From Nitzschia sp. DOCU1 (Eukaryota; Bacillariophyta; Bacillariophyceae; Bacillariales; Bacillariaceae), in NCBI GenBank assembly GCA_951394045.1, contig CATOAN010000011.1:1-16137 (forward strand): a stretch of 16,137 bases of DNA, in the 5' to 3' direction. Positions 1 to 11,161 of the stretch are shown here, piece after piece. Both the position numbers and the translations under genes were made by a program. Within the stretch, counting starts at the first letter, position 1, and each line of letters starts with the position of its first letter. The notes below the pieces were generated by a model. The model saw only the letters and a program-made list of their open reading frames with translations. It ran no database searches and was not told the DNA's origin.

Positions 1-830
1 CACCCACCCTTACTTTCTCTTACCCAGCCTCCCCTACTTTTTCTTACCCAGCCTCCCCTCTTTTCTCTTACCCAGCCTCCCCTACTTTCTCCTACCCAGC
101 CTCCCCTACTGTTTCTTGCGCCGCCTCCCCTACTTTCTTTTACCCACCCACCCTTACTTTTTCTTACCCAGCCTCCCCTACTTTCTCTTACCCAGCCTTC
201 CCCTACTTTCTCTTACCCAGCCTCACCTCCTTTCTCTTACCCAGCCTCCCCAAATTTTCATTACGCCGCCTCCCCTACTGTCTCTTACCCACCCACCCTT
301 ACTTTATCTTACCCAGCCTCCCCTACTTTCTTTTACCCAGCCTCCCCTACTTTCTTTTACCAAGCCTCCCCTCCTCTCTCTTTCCCAGCCTCCCCTACTT
401 CTCTTACCCACCCTCCCCCACTTTCTCTTACCCACCCACCCATACTTTCTCTTACCCAGCCTCCCCTACTCTCTCTTACCCAGCCTCCCCTCCTTTCTCT
501 TACCCAGCCTCCCCTACTTTCTCTTATCCACCCACCCCGACTTCTCTTACCCAGCCTCCCCCTCCCCTCCTTTCTCTTACCCAGCCTCCCCTACTTCTCT
601 TACACAGCTTCCCTACTTTCTCTTACCCACCCACCCTTACTTTCTCTTACCCAGCCACCCCTACCTTCTCTTACCCACCCTCCCTTACTTTCTCTTACCC
701 ATCCTCCCCTCCTTTCTCTTACCCAGCCTCCCCTACTTTCTCTTACCCACGCTCCCCTCCTTTCTCTTACCCAGCCTCCCCTACTTTCTCTTCCCCAGCC
801 TCCCCCTCCCTTGCTTTCTCTTACCCAGCC
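1..830 (+). repeat. Long-range segmental copy, left member
   Basis: This stretch shares a series of otherwise rare variants, in the same order, with about 12,924-13,770. Matching landmarks are TTTCTCCTACCC near 90, the E-type GCGCCG at 118, ACGCCG at 263, CTACTGTCTCTTACCC just after it, CCCCGACTTCTC at 535-546, ACACAG at 602, CAGCCACCCCTACCTTC near 653, CCACGCTCCCC near 748 and TCCCCCTCCC at 801. The offset to the partner stays between 12,923 and 12,925. The agreement therefore reflects common descent of an extended block, not the shared 24-bp unit alone. Similarity continues past 830 but shifts by one unit (AATTTGTC at 957 pairs with 13857, offset 12,900). The left end lies outside the window. 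Confidence 0.85.
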
Positions 831-1231
831 TTCCTTACTTTCTCTTACCCAGCCTCCCCTACTTTCTCTTACCCAGCCTCCCCTACTTTCTCTTACCCAG
901 CCTCCCCTCCTTTCTCTTACCCACCCTCCGCTCCTTTCTCTTACCCAGCCTCCCCTAATTTGTCTAACCCAGCCTCCCCCACTTTCTCTTACCCAGCCTA
1001 CCCCTACTTTCTTTTGCCCAGCCTCCCCTACTTTCTCTTACCCACCCACCCTTACTTTCTCTTACCCAGCCTCCCCTACTTTCTCTTACCCAGCCTCCCC
1101 TACTTTCTCTTCCCCACCCTCCCCTCCTTTCTCTTACCCAGCCTCCCCTACTTTCTCTTACGCACCCTCCCCTTCTTTCTCTTACCCACCCACCCTTACT
1201 TTCTCTCACCCAGCCTCCCCTACCTTCTCAT

Positions 1232-1591
1232 ACACAGCCTCCCCTACTTTCTCTTACCCACCCAACCTTACTTTCTCTTACCCACCCACCCCTACTTTCT
1301 CTTACCCAGCCTCCCCTACCTTCTCTTACCCACCCTCCCCTCCTTTCTCTTGCCCAGCCTCCTCAAATTGTTCGAACGCAGCCTCCTCTACTTTCTCTTA
1401 CCCACCCACCGTTACTTTCTCTTACCCAGCCTCCCCTACTTTCTCTTACCCAGCCTCCCCTACTTTCTCTTACCCACCCACCCTTACTTTCTCTTACCCA
1501 GCCTCCCCTACTTTTTCTTACCCAGCCTCCCCTACTTTCTCTTACCCAGCCTCCCCTTCTTTCTCTTACCCAACCTCCCCTAATTTTTCTT
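1232..1591 (+). repeat. 6-unit plus 9-unit higher-order repeat block
   Basis: E-type units mark the periods: ACACAG at 1232 (a probable decayed ACGCAG), ACGCAG at 1376 and ACGCAG at 1592. The intervals are exactly 144 and 216 bp, i.e. 6 and 9 units. The second interval reads E-B-A-A-B-A-A-A-D, the same order as the 9-unit block at 5450-6276. The D unit (TAATTTTTCTTA ending) directly precedes the next E at 1592. Confidence 0.75.
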
Positions 1592-2118
1592 ACGCAGCCT
1601 CCCCTACTTTCTCTTACCCACCCACCCTTACTTTCTCTTACCCAGCCTCCCCTACTTTCTCTTACCCAGCCTCCCCTACCTTCTCTTACCCAGCCTCCCT
1701 ACTTTCTTTTACCCAGCCTCCCCTACTTTCTCTTACCCAGCCTCCCCTCCTTTCTCTTACCCAGCCACCCTTACTCTCTTTTACCCATCCACCCTTACTA
1801 TCTCTTACCCAGCCTCCCCTACTTTCTTTTACCCAGCCTCCCCTACTTTCTCTTACCCAGCCTCCGCTACTTTCTCTTACCCAGCCTCCCCTACTTTCTC
1901 TTACCCAGCCTCCCCTCCTTTCTCTTACCCAGCCTCCCCTCCTTTCTCTTACCCAGCCTCCCCTAATTTTTCTTGCGCAGCCTCCCCTACTTTCTCTTAC
2001 CCACCCACCCTTACTTTCTCTTACCCAGCCTCCCCTACTTTGTCTTACCCAGCTTCACCTACTTTCTCTTACCCAGCCTCCCCTACTTTCTCTTACCCAC
2101 CCACCCTTACTTTCTCTT

Positions 2119-2598
2119 ACGCAGCCTCCCCTACTTTGTTTTACCCAGCCTCCCCTACTTTCTCTTACGCAGCCTCCCCTACTTTCTCTTACGCAGCCTC
2201 CCCTACTTTCTCTTTTCCACCCACCCTTACTTTCCCTTACCCAGCCTCCCCTACTTTCTCTTACCCAGCCTCCCTTACTTTGTCTTACCCAGTCTCACCT
2301 ACTTTCTCTTTCCCAGCCTCCGCTACTTTCTCTTACCCACCCACCCTTATTTTCTCTTACCCAGCCTCCCCTTTTTTTTGCTACGCAGCCTCCCCTTCTT
2401 TCTCTTTCCCACCCACCCTTACTTTTTCTCACCCAGCCTCCCCTACTTTCTCTTACGCAGCTTCCCCTACTTTCTCTTACCCACCCACCCTTACTTTCTC
2501 TTACCCAGCCTCCCCTACTTTTTCTTACGCAGCCTCCCCTACTTTCTCTTACCCACCCACCCCTCCTTTCTCTTACCCAGCCTCCCCTAATTTGCTTT
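2119..2598 (+). repeat. E-dense block with 3-unit (72-bp) higher-order repeat
   Basis: E markers (ACGCAG) occur at 2119, 2167, 2191, 2383, 2455 and 2527, with a shortened TTTGCAG version near 2597. From 2383 the interval is 72, 72 and about 70 bp, reading E-B-A, E-B-A, E-B-D. This is the shortest higher-order period in the window, and E units are denser here than elsewhere. In most of the array E is followed by B, so the trimer looks like a condensed form of the 144-bp hexamer. Confidence 0.75.
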
Positions 2599-5449
2599 GC
2601 AGCCTCCCCTACTTTGTCTTACCCACCCACCGTTGCTTTCTCTTACCCAGCCTCCCCTACTTACCCTTACCCACCCACCCATACTTTCTCTCACCCACCC
2701 ACCCTTACTTTCTCTTACCCAGCCTCCCCTACTTTCTCTTACCCAGCCTCCCCTACTTTCTCTTACCCACCCTCCCCTCCTTTCTCTCACCCAGCCTCCC
2801 CTACTTTATATTACGCAGCCTCCCCTCCTTTCTCTTACCCACCCACCCTTAATTTCTCTTACCCAGCCTCCCCTACTTTCTTTTACCCACCCACCCTGTC
2901 TTTCTCTTACCCACCCACCCTTACTTTGTCTTACCCAGCCTCCCCTACTTTCTCTTACCCACCCACCCTTACTTTCTCTTACCCAACCTCCCCTACTTTC
3001 TCTTACCCACCCACCCTTACTTTTTCTTACCCAGCCTCCCATACTTTCTCTTTCCCAGCCTCCCCTACTTTCTCTTACCCACCCACCCTTACTTTCTCTT
3101 ACCCAGCCTTCCCTGCTTTCTCTTACCCAGCCTCCCCGATTTTCTCTTACCCACCCTCCCCTCCTTTCTCTTACCCAGCCTCCCCTACTTTCTCTTACCC
3201 GGCCTCCCCTACTTTCTCTTACCCAGCCTTCCCTCCTTTCTCTTACCCAGCCTCCCCATTTTTTTCTTACGCAGCCTCCCCTACTTTCTCTTACCCACCC
3301 ACCCTTACTTTCTCTTACCCACCCACCCTTACTTTCTCTTACCCAGCCTCCCCTACTGTCCCTTACCCACCTTCCCTTACTTTTTCTTACCCAGCCTCCC
3401 CTCCTTTCTCTTACCCAGCCTCCCCTACTTTCTCTTACCCACCCACCTCCTCTTTCTCTTACCCAGCCTCCCCTACTTTCACTTAAAAGTCTCACCTACT
3501 TGTTTTTACCCATCCACCCCTACTTTCTCTTACCCAGCCTCCCCTACTCTCTCTTACCCAGCCTCCCCTACTTTCTCTTACCCACCCACCATTACTTTCT
3601 CTTACCCAGCTTGCCCTACTTTATCTTGCCCAGCTTCCCCTACTTTCTCTTACCCACCCACCCCTCCTTTCTCTTACCCAGCCTCCCCTAACTTGTCTTA
3701 CGCAGCCTCCCCTACTTTCTCTTACCCACCCACCCTTACTTTTTCTTACATGACTCCCTACTTTCTCTTACCCAGCCTCCTCTTCTTTTTCTTACCCATC
3801 CACCTTTACTTTCTCTTACCCAGCCTCCCCTACTTTCTCTTACCCACCCACCCCCTCCTTTCTCTCTTTCCCACCCTCCCCTACTTTCTCTTACCCAGCC
3901 TCCCCTACTTTCTCTCACCCAGCCTCCCCTACTTGTTCTTTCCCACCCACCCTTACTTTCTCTTTCCCAGCCTCCCCTACTTTCTCGAACCCAGCCTCCC
4001 CTACTTTCTCTTTCCCAGCCTCCCCTCCTTTCTCTTACACAGCCTCCCCTACTTTCTCTTACGCAGCCTCCCTTACTTTCTCGTACCAACCCTTCCCTCC
4101 TTTCTCGTACCCAGCCTCCCCTACTTTCTCTTACCCAGCCTCCCATACTTTCTCTTACCTACCCTGCTCTCCTTTCTCTTACCCAGCCTCCCCTAATTCT
4201 TCTTACGCAGCCTCCCCCACTTTCTCTTACCCACCCACCCTTACTTTCTCTTACCCAGCCTCCCTACTTTCTCTTACGCAGCCTCCCCTACTTTCTCTTA
4301 CCCACCCATCCTTATTTTCTTTTACCCAGCCTCCCCTACTTTCTCTTACCCAGCCTCCCCTATTTGTTCTTACCCAGCCACCCTTACTTTCTCTTACCCA
4401 GCCTCCCCTACTTTCTCTTACGCAGCCTCCTCTACTTTCTCTTACCCACCCACCCTTACTTTCTCTTACCCAGCCTCCCCTAATTTTTCTTCGCAGCATC
4501 CCCTCCTTTCTCTTACCCACCCACCCTTACTTTCTCTTACCCAGCCTCCCCTACTTTCTCTTACCCAGCCTCGGCTACTCTCTCTTACCCACCCACCCTT
4601 ACTTTCTCTTACCCAGCCTCCCCTTTTTTCTCTTACCCAAGCCTCCCCTTCTTTCTCTTACCCACCCACCCTTACTTTCTCTTACCCAGCCTCCCCTAAC
4701 TTTTCTTACGTAGCCTCGCCTACCTTCTCTTACCCACCCTCCCTTACGTTCTCTTACCCAGCCTCCCCTACTTTGTCTTACCCAGCCTCCCCTACTTTCT
4801 CTTACCCACCTACCGTTCCTTTCTCTTACCCAGCCTCCCCTACTTTCTGTTACCCAGCCTCCCCTACTTTTTTTTACCCACCCTCCCCTCCTTTCTCTCA
4901 CCCAGCCTCGCCTAAGTTTTTTTACGCAGCCCCCCTACTTTCTTTTACCCAGCCACCCTTCCTTTCTCTTACCCAGCTCTCCCCTACTTTATTTTACTCA
5001 GCCTCCCCTACTTTCGCTTACCCACTCTTCCCTCCTTTCTCTTACCCAGCCTCTCCTAATCTTTCTTTCGAAGCCTCCCCTACTTTCTCTTACCCACCCA
5101 CCCTTACTTTCTCTTACCCAGCCTCCCCTACTTTCTCTTACCCAGCTTTCCCTACTTTCTCTTACCCACCCTCCCCTACTTTCTTTTACCCACCCTCCCC
5201 TCCTCTCTCTTACCCAGCCTCCCCTAATTTTTCTTACGGAGCCTCCCTCCCCTACTTTATCCTACGTACCCACCCACCCTTACTTTCTCTTACCCAGCCC
5301 GCCTACTTTATCTTACCCAGCCTCCCCTACTTTGTCTTACCCAGCCACCGTTACGTTCTCTTACCCAGCCTCCCCTACTTTCTCTTACCCAGCCTCCCCT
5401 ACTTTCTCTTTACCCACCCTCCTCTCCCTTCTCTTACCCAGCCTCCCCT

Positions 5450-6276
5450 ACAGCCTCTCCTACTTTATCTTACCCACCCACCCCTACTTTCTCTTACCCA
5501 GCCTCCCCTACTTTCTCTTACCCAGCCTCCCCTACTTTCCCTTACCCACCCACCCTTACTTTCTCTTACCCACCCACCCCTACTTTGTCTTACCCACGCT
5601 CCCCTACTTTCTCTTACCCACCCTCCCCTCCTTTCTCTTACCCAGCCTCCCCTAATTTTTGTTACGCAGCCTCCCCTACTTTCCCTTACCCACCCACCCT
5701 TAATTTCTATTACCCATTATCCACTACTTTTTCTTACTCAGCCTCCTCTACTTTCTCTTACCCACCCACCCTTACTTTCTCTTACCCAGCCTCCCCTACT
5801 TTGTCTTACCCAGCCTCCCCGACTTTCTCTTACCCAGCCTCCCCTCCTTTCTCTTACCCAGCCTCCCCCAATTTGTCTTACGCAGCCTCCCCTACTCTGT
5901 CTTACCCACCCACCTTTGCTTTCTCTTACCCAGCCTCCCCTACTTTATCTTACCCAGCCTCCCCTACATTCTCTTACCCACCCACCCTTACTTTTTCTTA
6001 CCCAGCCTCCCCTACTCTCTCTTACCCAGCTTCCCTTACTTTATCTTACCCAGCCTCCCCTCCTTTTTCTTACCCAGCCTCCCTTAATTTTTCTTACGCA
6101 GCCTCCCCTCCTTTCTCTTACCCACCCACCCTTACGTTCTCTTACCCAGCCTCCCCTACCTTGTCTTACCCAGCCTCTCCTACTTTCTCTGACCCACCCA
6201 CCCTTACTTTCTCTTACCCAGCCTCCCCTACTTTGTCTTACCCAGCCTCCCTTACCCGGCGTCCACTATTTTTTCT
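5450..6276 (+). repeat. 9-unit (216-bp) higher-order repeat block
   Basis: E units start at about 5450 (truncated, CTACAGCC), 5664, 5880 and 6096. The last two intervals are exactly 216 bp and the first about 214. Each full period reads E-B-A-A-B-A-A-(C or A)-D, which is the common E-B-A-A-C-D hexamer with an extra B-A-A inserted. Units ending TTTGTCTTA or TTTATCTTA are frequent here. The fourth copy is cut short: a deletion after ACCCGGCGTCC near 6255-6275 brings the next E to 6277. The copies differ at several positions each, so this is not a very recent amplification. Confidence 0.82.
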
Positions 6277-8151
6277 ACGCAGCCTCCCCTACTTTCTCCT
6301 ACCCACCCACCCTTAATTTCTCTTACCCAGCGTCCCCTACTTTCTCTTACCCAGCCTCCCCCACTTTCTGTTTCCCACCCACCCTTACTTTCTCTTACCC
6401 AGCCCCCCCTACTTTCTCTTACCCAGCCTCCCCTATTTTCTTTACCCACCCTCCCCTCCTTTCTCTTACCCAGCCTCCCAAAACATTTTTACGCAGCCTC
6501 CCCTACTTTCTCTTACCCAGCCTCCCCTACCTTGTCTTACCCAGCCTCTCCTACTTTCTCTTACCCACCCACCCTTACTTTCTCTTACCCAGCCTCCCCT
6601 ACTTTCTCTTAACCAGCCTCCCCGACTTTCTCTTACCCAGCCTCCCCTCCTTTCTCTTACCCAGCCTCCCCAATTTTTCTTAAGCTGCCTCCCCTTCTTT
6701 CTCTTACCCACCCACCCTTACTTTCTCTTTCCCAGCCTCACCTACTTTCTCTTACCCACCCACCCTTACTTTCTCTTAGCCAGCCTCCCCTACTTTCTCT
6801 TACCCAGCCTCCCCTAATTTTTCTTACGCAGCCTCCCCTACTTTCTCCTACCCACCCACCCCTACTTTCTCTTACCCATCCCCCCTTACTTTCTCGTTCC
6901 CAGCCTCCCCTACTTTCTCTTACCCACCCTCCCCTCCTTTCTCTTACCCAGCCTCCCCCTATTTTATCGTACCCATCCTCCACTCCTTTCTCTTACCCAG
7001 CCTCCCCTACTTTCTCTTACTTACCCACCCTTGCTTTCTCTTACCCAGCCTCCCCTACTTCTTTTACGCAGCCTCCGCTACTTTCTCTTACCCACCCCAC
7101 CCTTACTTTCTCTGACCCAGCCTCCCCTACTTTCTCTTACCCAGCCTCCCCTACTTTCTCTTACCCACCCACCCTTACTTTCTCTTACCCAGCCTCCCCT
7201 ACTTTTTCTTACGCAGCCTCCCCTACTTTCTCTCACCCACCCACCCTTACTTTCTCTTACCCAGCCTCCCCTACTTTGTCTTACCCAGCCCCTCCTTTCT
7301 GTTACCCAGCCTCCCCTACTTTCTCTTTCCTAGCCTCCCCTATGTTTTCTTACGCAGCCTCCCCTACTTTCTCTTACCCACCCACCATTTCTTTCTCTTA
7401 CCCAGCCTCCCCTACTTTCTTTTACACAGCCTCCCCTCCTTTCTCTTACCCACCCTCCCCTCCTTTCGCTTACCCAGCCTCCCCTACTTCTGTTACCCAG
7501 CCTCCCCTACTTTCCCTCACCCACCCACCTTGACTTTCTCTTACCCAGCCTCCCCTACTTTTTCTTACCCAGCCTCCCCGACTTTCTCTTACCCACCCTC
7601 CCCTCCTTTCTCTTACCCAGCCTCCCCTACTTCCTCTTACCCAGCCTTCCCTACTTTCTCTTACCCACCCACCCTTACTTTCTCTTACCCAGCCTCCCCT
7701 ACTTTATTTTACCCAGCCTCCCTTACTTTCCCTTACCCACCCTCTCCTCCTTTCTCTTACCCAGCCTCCCCTAATTTTTCTTACCCAGCCTCCCTTACTT
7801 TCTCTCACCCACCCACCTTTACTTTCTCTTACCCAACCTCGCCTACTTTCTCTTACTCAGCCTCCCCTACTTTCTCTCACCCAGCCTCCCCTCCTTTCTT
7901 TTACCCAGCCTCCCCTAATTGTTCTTACGCAGCCTCCCCTACTTTCTCTTACCCAGCCACCCTTACTTTCTCTTACCCAGCCTCCCCTACTTTCTCTTAC
8001 CCAGCCTCCCCTACTTTTTCTTACCCAGCCTCCCCTCCTTTCTCTTACTCAGCCACCCCTGATTTGTGTTACCCAGCCTCCCCTACTTTCTCAAACCCAC
8101 CCTCCCTTACTTTCTCTTACCCAGCCTCCCCTACTTTTTCTTACCCAGCCT

Positions 8152-8280
8152 CCCCGAATTTGTCTTACGCAGCCTCCCCTACTTTTTCTTTCCCGGCGTC
8201 CCCTACTTTCTCTTACCCAGCCTCCCCTACCTTCTCTTACCCACCCACCCTTACTTTCTCTTTCCCAGCCTCCCCTACTT
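8152..8280 (+). repeat. Dispersed copy sharing rare variants with 11859-11987
   Basis: The run CCCCGAATTTGTCTTACGCA followed one unit later by CCCGGCGTCCCC is shared with 11859-11987 at a constant offset of 3,707 (GAA at 8156 and 11863; GGCG at 8195 and 11902). Unit order after it (E, GGCGT variant, A, B, A) also matches. CCCGGCGTC occurs elsewhere only near 6255, in a different context. A copied segment explains this better than independent mutation. Confidence 0.7.
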
Positions 8281-10065
8281 TCTCTTACCCAGCCTCCCCT
8301 ACTTTCTCTTACCGACCCTCCCATACTTTCTCTTACCCAGCCTCCCTTACTTTCTCTTACGCAGCCTCCCCTACTTTCTTTTACCCACCCACCCTTACTT
8401 GCTCTTACCCAGCCTCCCCTACTTTCTCTCACCCAGCCTCCCCTACTTTCTCTGACCCACCCTCCCCTCCTTTCTCTTACCCAGCCTCCCCTTACTTTCT
8501 CTTACCCAGCCTCCCTTACTTTCTCTTACCCACCCACCCTTACTTTCTCTTACCCAGCCTCCCCTACTTTCTCTTACCCAGCCTCCCCTACTTTCTCTTA
8601 CCCAGCCTCCCCTCCTTTCTCTTACCGAGCCCATCCTAATTTTTCTTACGCAGCCTCCCCTACTTTCTCTTACCCACCCACCCTTACTTTCTCCTACCCA
8701 GCCTCCCCTACTTTCTCTTACCCAGCCTCCCCTACTTTCTCTTACCCAGCCTCCCCTCCTTTCTTTTACCCAGCTTCCCCTACTTTTTCTTCCGCGGCCT
8801 CCCCTACTTTCTCTTACCCACCCACCTTTTCTTTCTCTTACCCAGCCTCCCCTACTTTCTCTTACCCAGCCTCCCCTACTTTCTCTTACCCAGCCTCCCC
8901 TCCTTTCTCTTACCCAGCCTCCCCTACTTCTCTTACCCAGCTTTCCCTACTTTCTCTTACCCACCTACCCTTACTTTCTCTTACCCAGCCTCCACCACTT
9001 TCTGTTACCCAGCCTCCCCTACTTTCTCTTACCCAGCCTCCCCTCCTTTCTCTTACCCAGCCTCCCGTAATTGTTCCTTACCCACCCACCCTTACTTTCT
9101 CTTACCCAGCCTCCCCTACTTTCTCTTACCCAGCCTCCCCTACTTATTTTACCCACCCTCCCCTCCTTTCTCTTACCCAGCTTCCCCTACTTCTCTTACC
9201 CAGCCTCCCCTACTTTCTCTTACCCACCCACCTTTACTTTCTCTTACCCAGCCTCCCCTACTTTCTCTTACCCAGCCTCCCCGACTTTCTCTTACCCACC
9301 CTCCCCTACTTTCTCTTACCCAACCTCCCCTATTTTTTCTTACGCAGCCGCCCCTACTTTCTCTTACCCACCCACCCTTAATTTCCCTTGCCCAGCCTCC
9401 CTACTTTCTCTTACCCAGCCTCCCATACTTTCTCTTACCCACCTTCCCTTACTTTCTCTTACCCAGCCTCCCCTAATTTTTCTTACCCAGCCTCCCCTAC
9501 TTTCTCTTACCCACCCACCGTTACTTTCTCTTACCCAGCCACCCTTACTATCTCTTACTCAGCCTCCCCTACTTTCTCTTACCCATCCTCCCCTCCTTTC
9601 TCTTACCCAGCCTCCCTACTTCTCTTACGCAGCCTCCCCGACTTTCTCTTACCCACTCACACTTTCTTTCTCTTACCCAGCCTCCCCTTCTTTCTCTTAC
9701 CCCACCCTCCCCTCCTTTCTCTTACCCAGCCTCCCCCTCTTTTCTCTTACCCAGCCTCCCCTCCTTTCTCTTACCCAGCCTCCCCTACGTTCTCTTACTT
9801 ACCCACCCTTGCTTTCTCTTACCCAGCCTCCCTACTTTCTCTCACCCAGCCTCCCCTACTTTGTCTTACCCACCCTGCCCTCCTTTCTCTTACCCACCCT
9901 CCCCTAATTTTTCTTACCCAGCCTCCCCTACTTGCTCTTACCCACCCCACCCTTACTTTCTCTTACCCAGCCTCCCCTACTTTCTCTTACCCAGCCTCCC
10001 CTCCTTTCTCTTACCCAGTCTCCCCTCCTTTGTCTTACCCAGCCTCCCCTACTTCTCTTACCCAG

Positions 10066-10076
10066 CCCCCCCCCCC
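10066..10076 (+). repeat. Poly-C tract of 11
   Basis: An uninterrupted run of 11 C follows CCCAG and precedes ACTTTCTGTTTCCC. It lies at the C-rich half of a unit and looks like homopolymer slippage within it. With the neighbouring CCC it meets the pattern of four C runs separated by short loops, so the complementary strand could fold as a G-quadruplex. Homopolymer length may be affected by sequencing error. Confidence 0.9.
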
Positions 10077-10690
10077 ACTTTCTGTTTCCCACCCACCCTT
10101 ACATTCTCTCACCCAGCCTCCCCTACTTTCTCTTACCCAGCCTCCCCTACTTTCTCTTACCCACCCTCCCCTCCTTTCTCTTACCCAGCCTCCCCTAATT
10201 TGTTCGCAGCCTCGCCTACTTTCTCTTACCCACCCACCCCGTCCTTTCTCTTACCCAGCCTCACCTACTTTCTGTTACCCAGCCTCCCCAACTTTCTGTT
10301 ACCCACCCTCCTCCCTCCTTTCTCTTACCCAGCCTCCCCTAAATTCTCTTACGCCGCCTCCCCTACTTTCTCTTGCCCACCCACCCTTACTTTCTCTTAC
10401 CCAGCCTCCCCTACTTTCTCATTCCCAGCCTCCCCTTACTTTCTCTTACCCAGCCTCCCCTACTTTCTCTTACCCAGCTTCCCCTACTTTCTCTTACCCA
10501 GCCTCCCCCTCCTTTCTCTTACCCACCCACCTTGACTTTCTCTTACCCAGCCTCCCCTACTTTCTCTTACCCAGCCTCCCCTACTTTCTCTTGCCCACCT
10601 TCCCCTCCTTTCTCTTACCCAGCCTCCCTAATTTGTCTTACGCAGCCTCCCCTACTTTCTCTTACCCACCCACCCTTACTTTCCCTTACC

Positions 10691-10790
10691 CAGCCTCCCC
10701 TACTTTCTCTTACCCAGCCTTCCCCTACTTTCTCTTACCCACCCTCCCTTACTTTCTCTTACCCAGCCTCGCCTAATTTGTCTTACGCAG
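10691..10790 (+). repeat. Local duplicate of 11061-11161
   Basis: An A unit, a CAGCCTTCCCCTAC unit (one extra base), a CCACCCTCCCTTAC unit and a D-like unit leading into an E marker at 10785 are repeated in the same order at 11061-11161, offset 370-371 (E-like ACGCACC at 11156). The 25-bp unit with the extra T or C is the useful tag. Confidence 0.6.
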
Positions 10791-11004
10791 CCTCCTCTAC
10801 TTTCTCTTACCCACCCACCCTTACTTTCTTTTACCCAGCCTCCCCTACTTTCTGTTACCCAGCCTCCCCTACTTTCTCTTGCCCACCCTCCCCTCCTTTC
10901 TCTTACCCAGCCTCCCCTAATTTTTCTTACCCAGCCTCCCCTACTTTCTCTTACCCACCCACCCCTACTTTTTTACCCAGTCCTCCCCTTCTTTCTCTTA
11001 CCCA

Positions 11005-11020
11005 CCCCCCCCCCCCCCCC
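11005..11020 (+). repeat. Poly-C tract of 16
   Basis: This is the longest homopolymer in the window: 16 consecutive C after TTACCCA and before ACACTTTCTC. It probably arose by slippage in a B-type CCCACCCACCC half. The exact length is uncertain because homopolymers are error-prone. The complement is a 16-G run with high quadruplex potential. Confidence 0.92.
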
Positions 11021-11060
11021 ACACTTTCTCTTACCCAGCCTCCCCTTACTTTCTCTTACC

Positions 11061-11161
11061 CAGCCTCCCCTACTTTCTCTTACCCAGCCTTCCCCTACTT
11101 TCTCTTACCCACCCTCCCTTACTTTCTCTTACCCCAGCCTCCCTCAATTTTTCTTACGCAC
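11061..11161 (+). repeat. Local duplicate of 10691-10790
   Basis: This is the second copy of the A / CAGCCTTCCCCTAC / CCACCCTCCCTTAC / D-like / E-like series, 370-371 bases after the first. It differs in the E-like unit (ACGCACC instead of ACGCAGC) and by one extra C before AGCC near 11132. Confidence 0.6.

Noticed and set aside
1114..1126. Match to the human PRDM9 recombination motif CCNCCNTNNCCNC in C-type units
   Set aside because: Such a C-rich, loosely specified motif is expected by composition. PRDM9 specificity differs between species, and the species is unknown.
811..3486. Large proline/serine-rich protein with YPASPTFS octapeptides, recalling extensins or the YSPTSPS repeats of the RNA polymerase II tail
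   Set aside because: The likeness comes from the DNA repeat. The frame changes register by indels, all + frames are open, and the repeat is 8 residues rather than 7. No signal peptide, unique domain or start context is visible.
2806..3495. Minus-strand Gly/Arg/Trp-rich open frame (RESRGGWV repeats)
   Set aside because: This is the only - frame whose consensus lacks stops. The other two contain TAA or TAG in every unit. Its peptide is just the reverse complement of the 24-bp unit.
3481..3520. Possible unique insertion (CTTAAAAGTCTCACC)
   Set aside because: It aligns as an ordinary unit with clustered substitutions and a small indel; unit phase continues on both sides.
4773..6683. Second long + strand open frame (636 codons)
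   Set aside because: Same stop-free repeat, mixing PASPTFSY, LLSLTQPP and SLPYFLLP registers. It ends where mutation or an indel creates a stop, not at a gene boundary.
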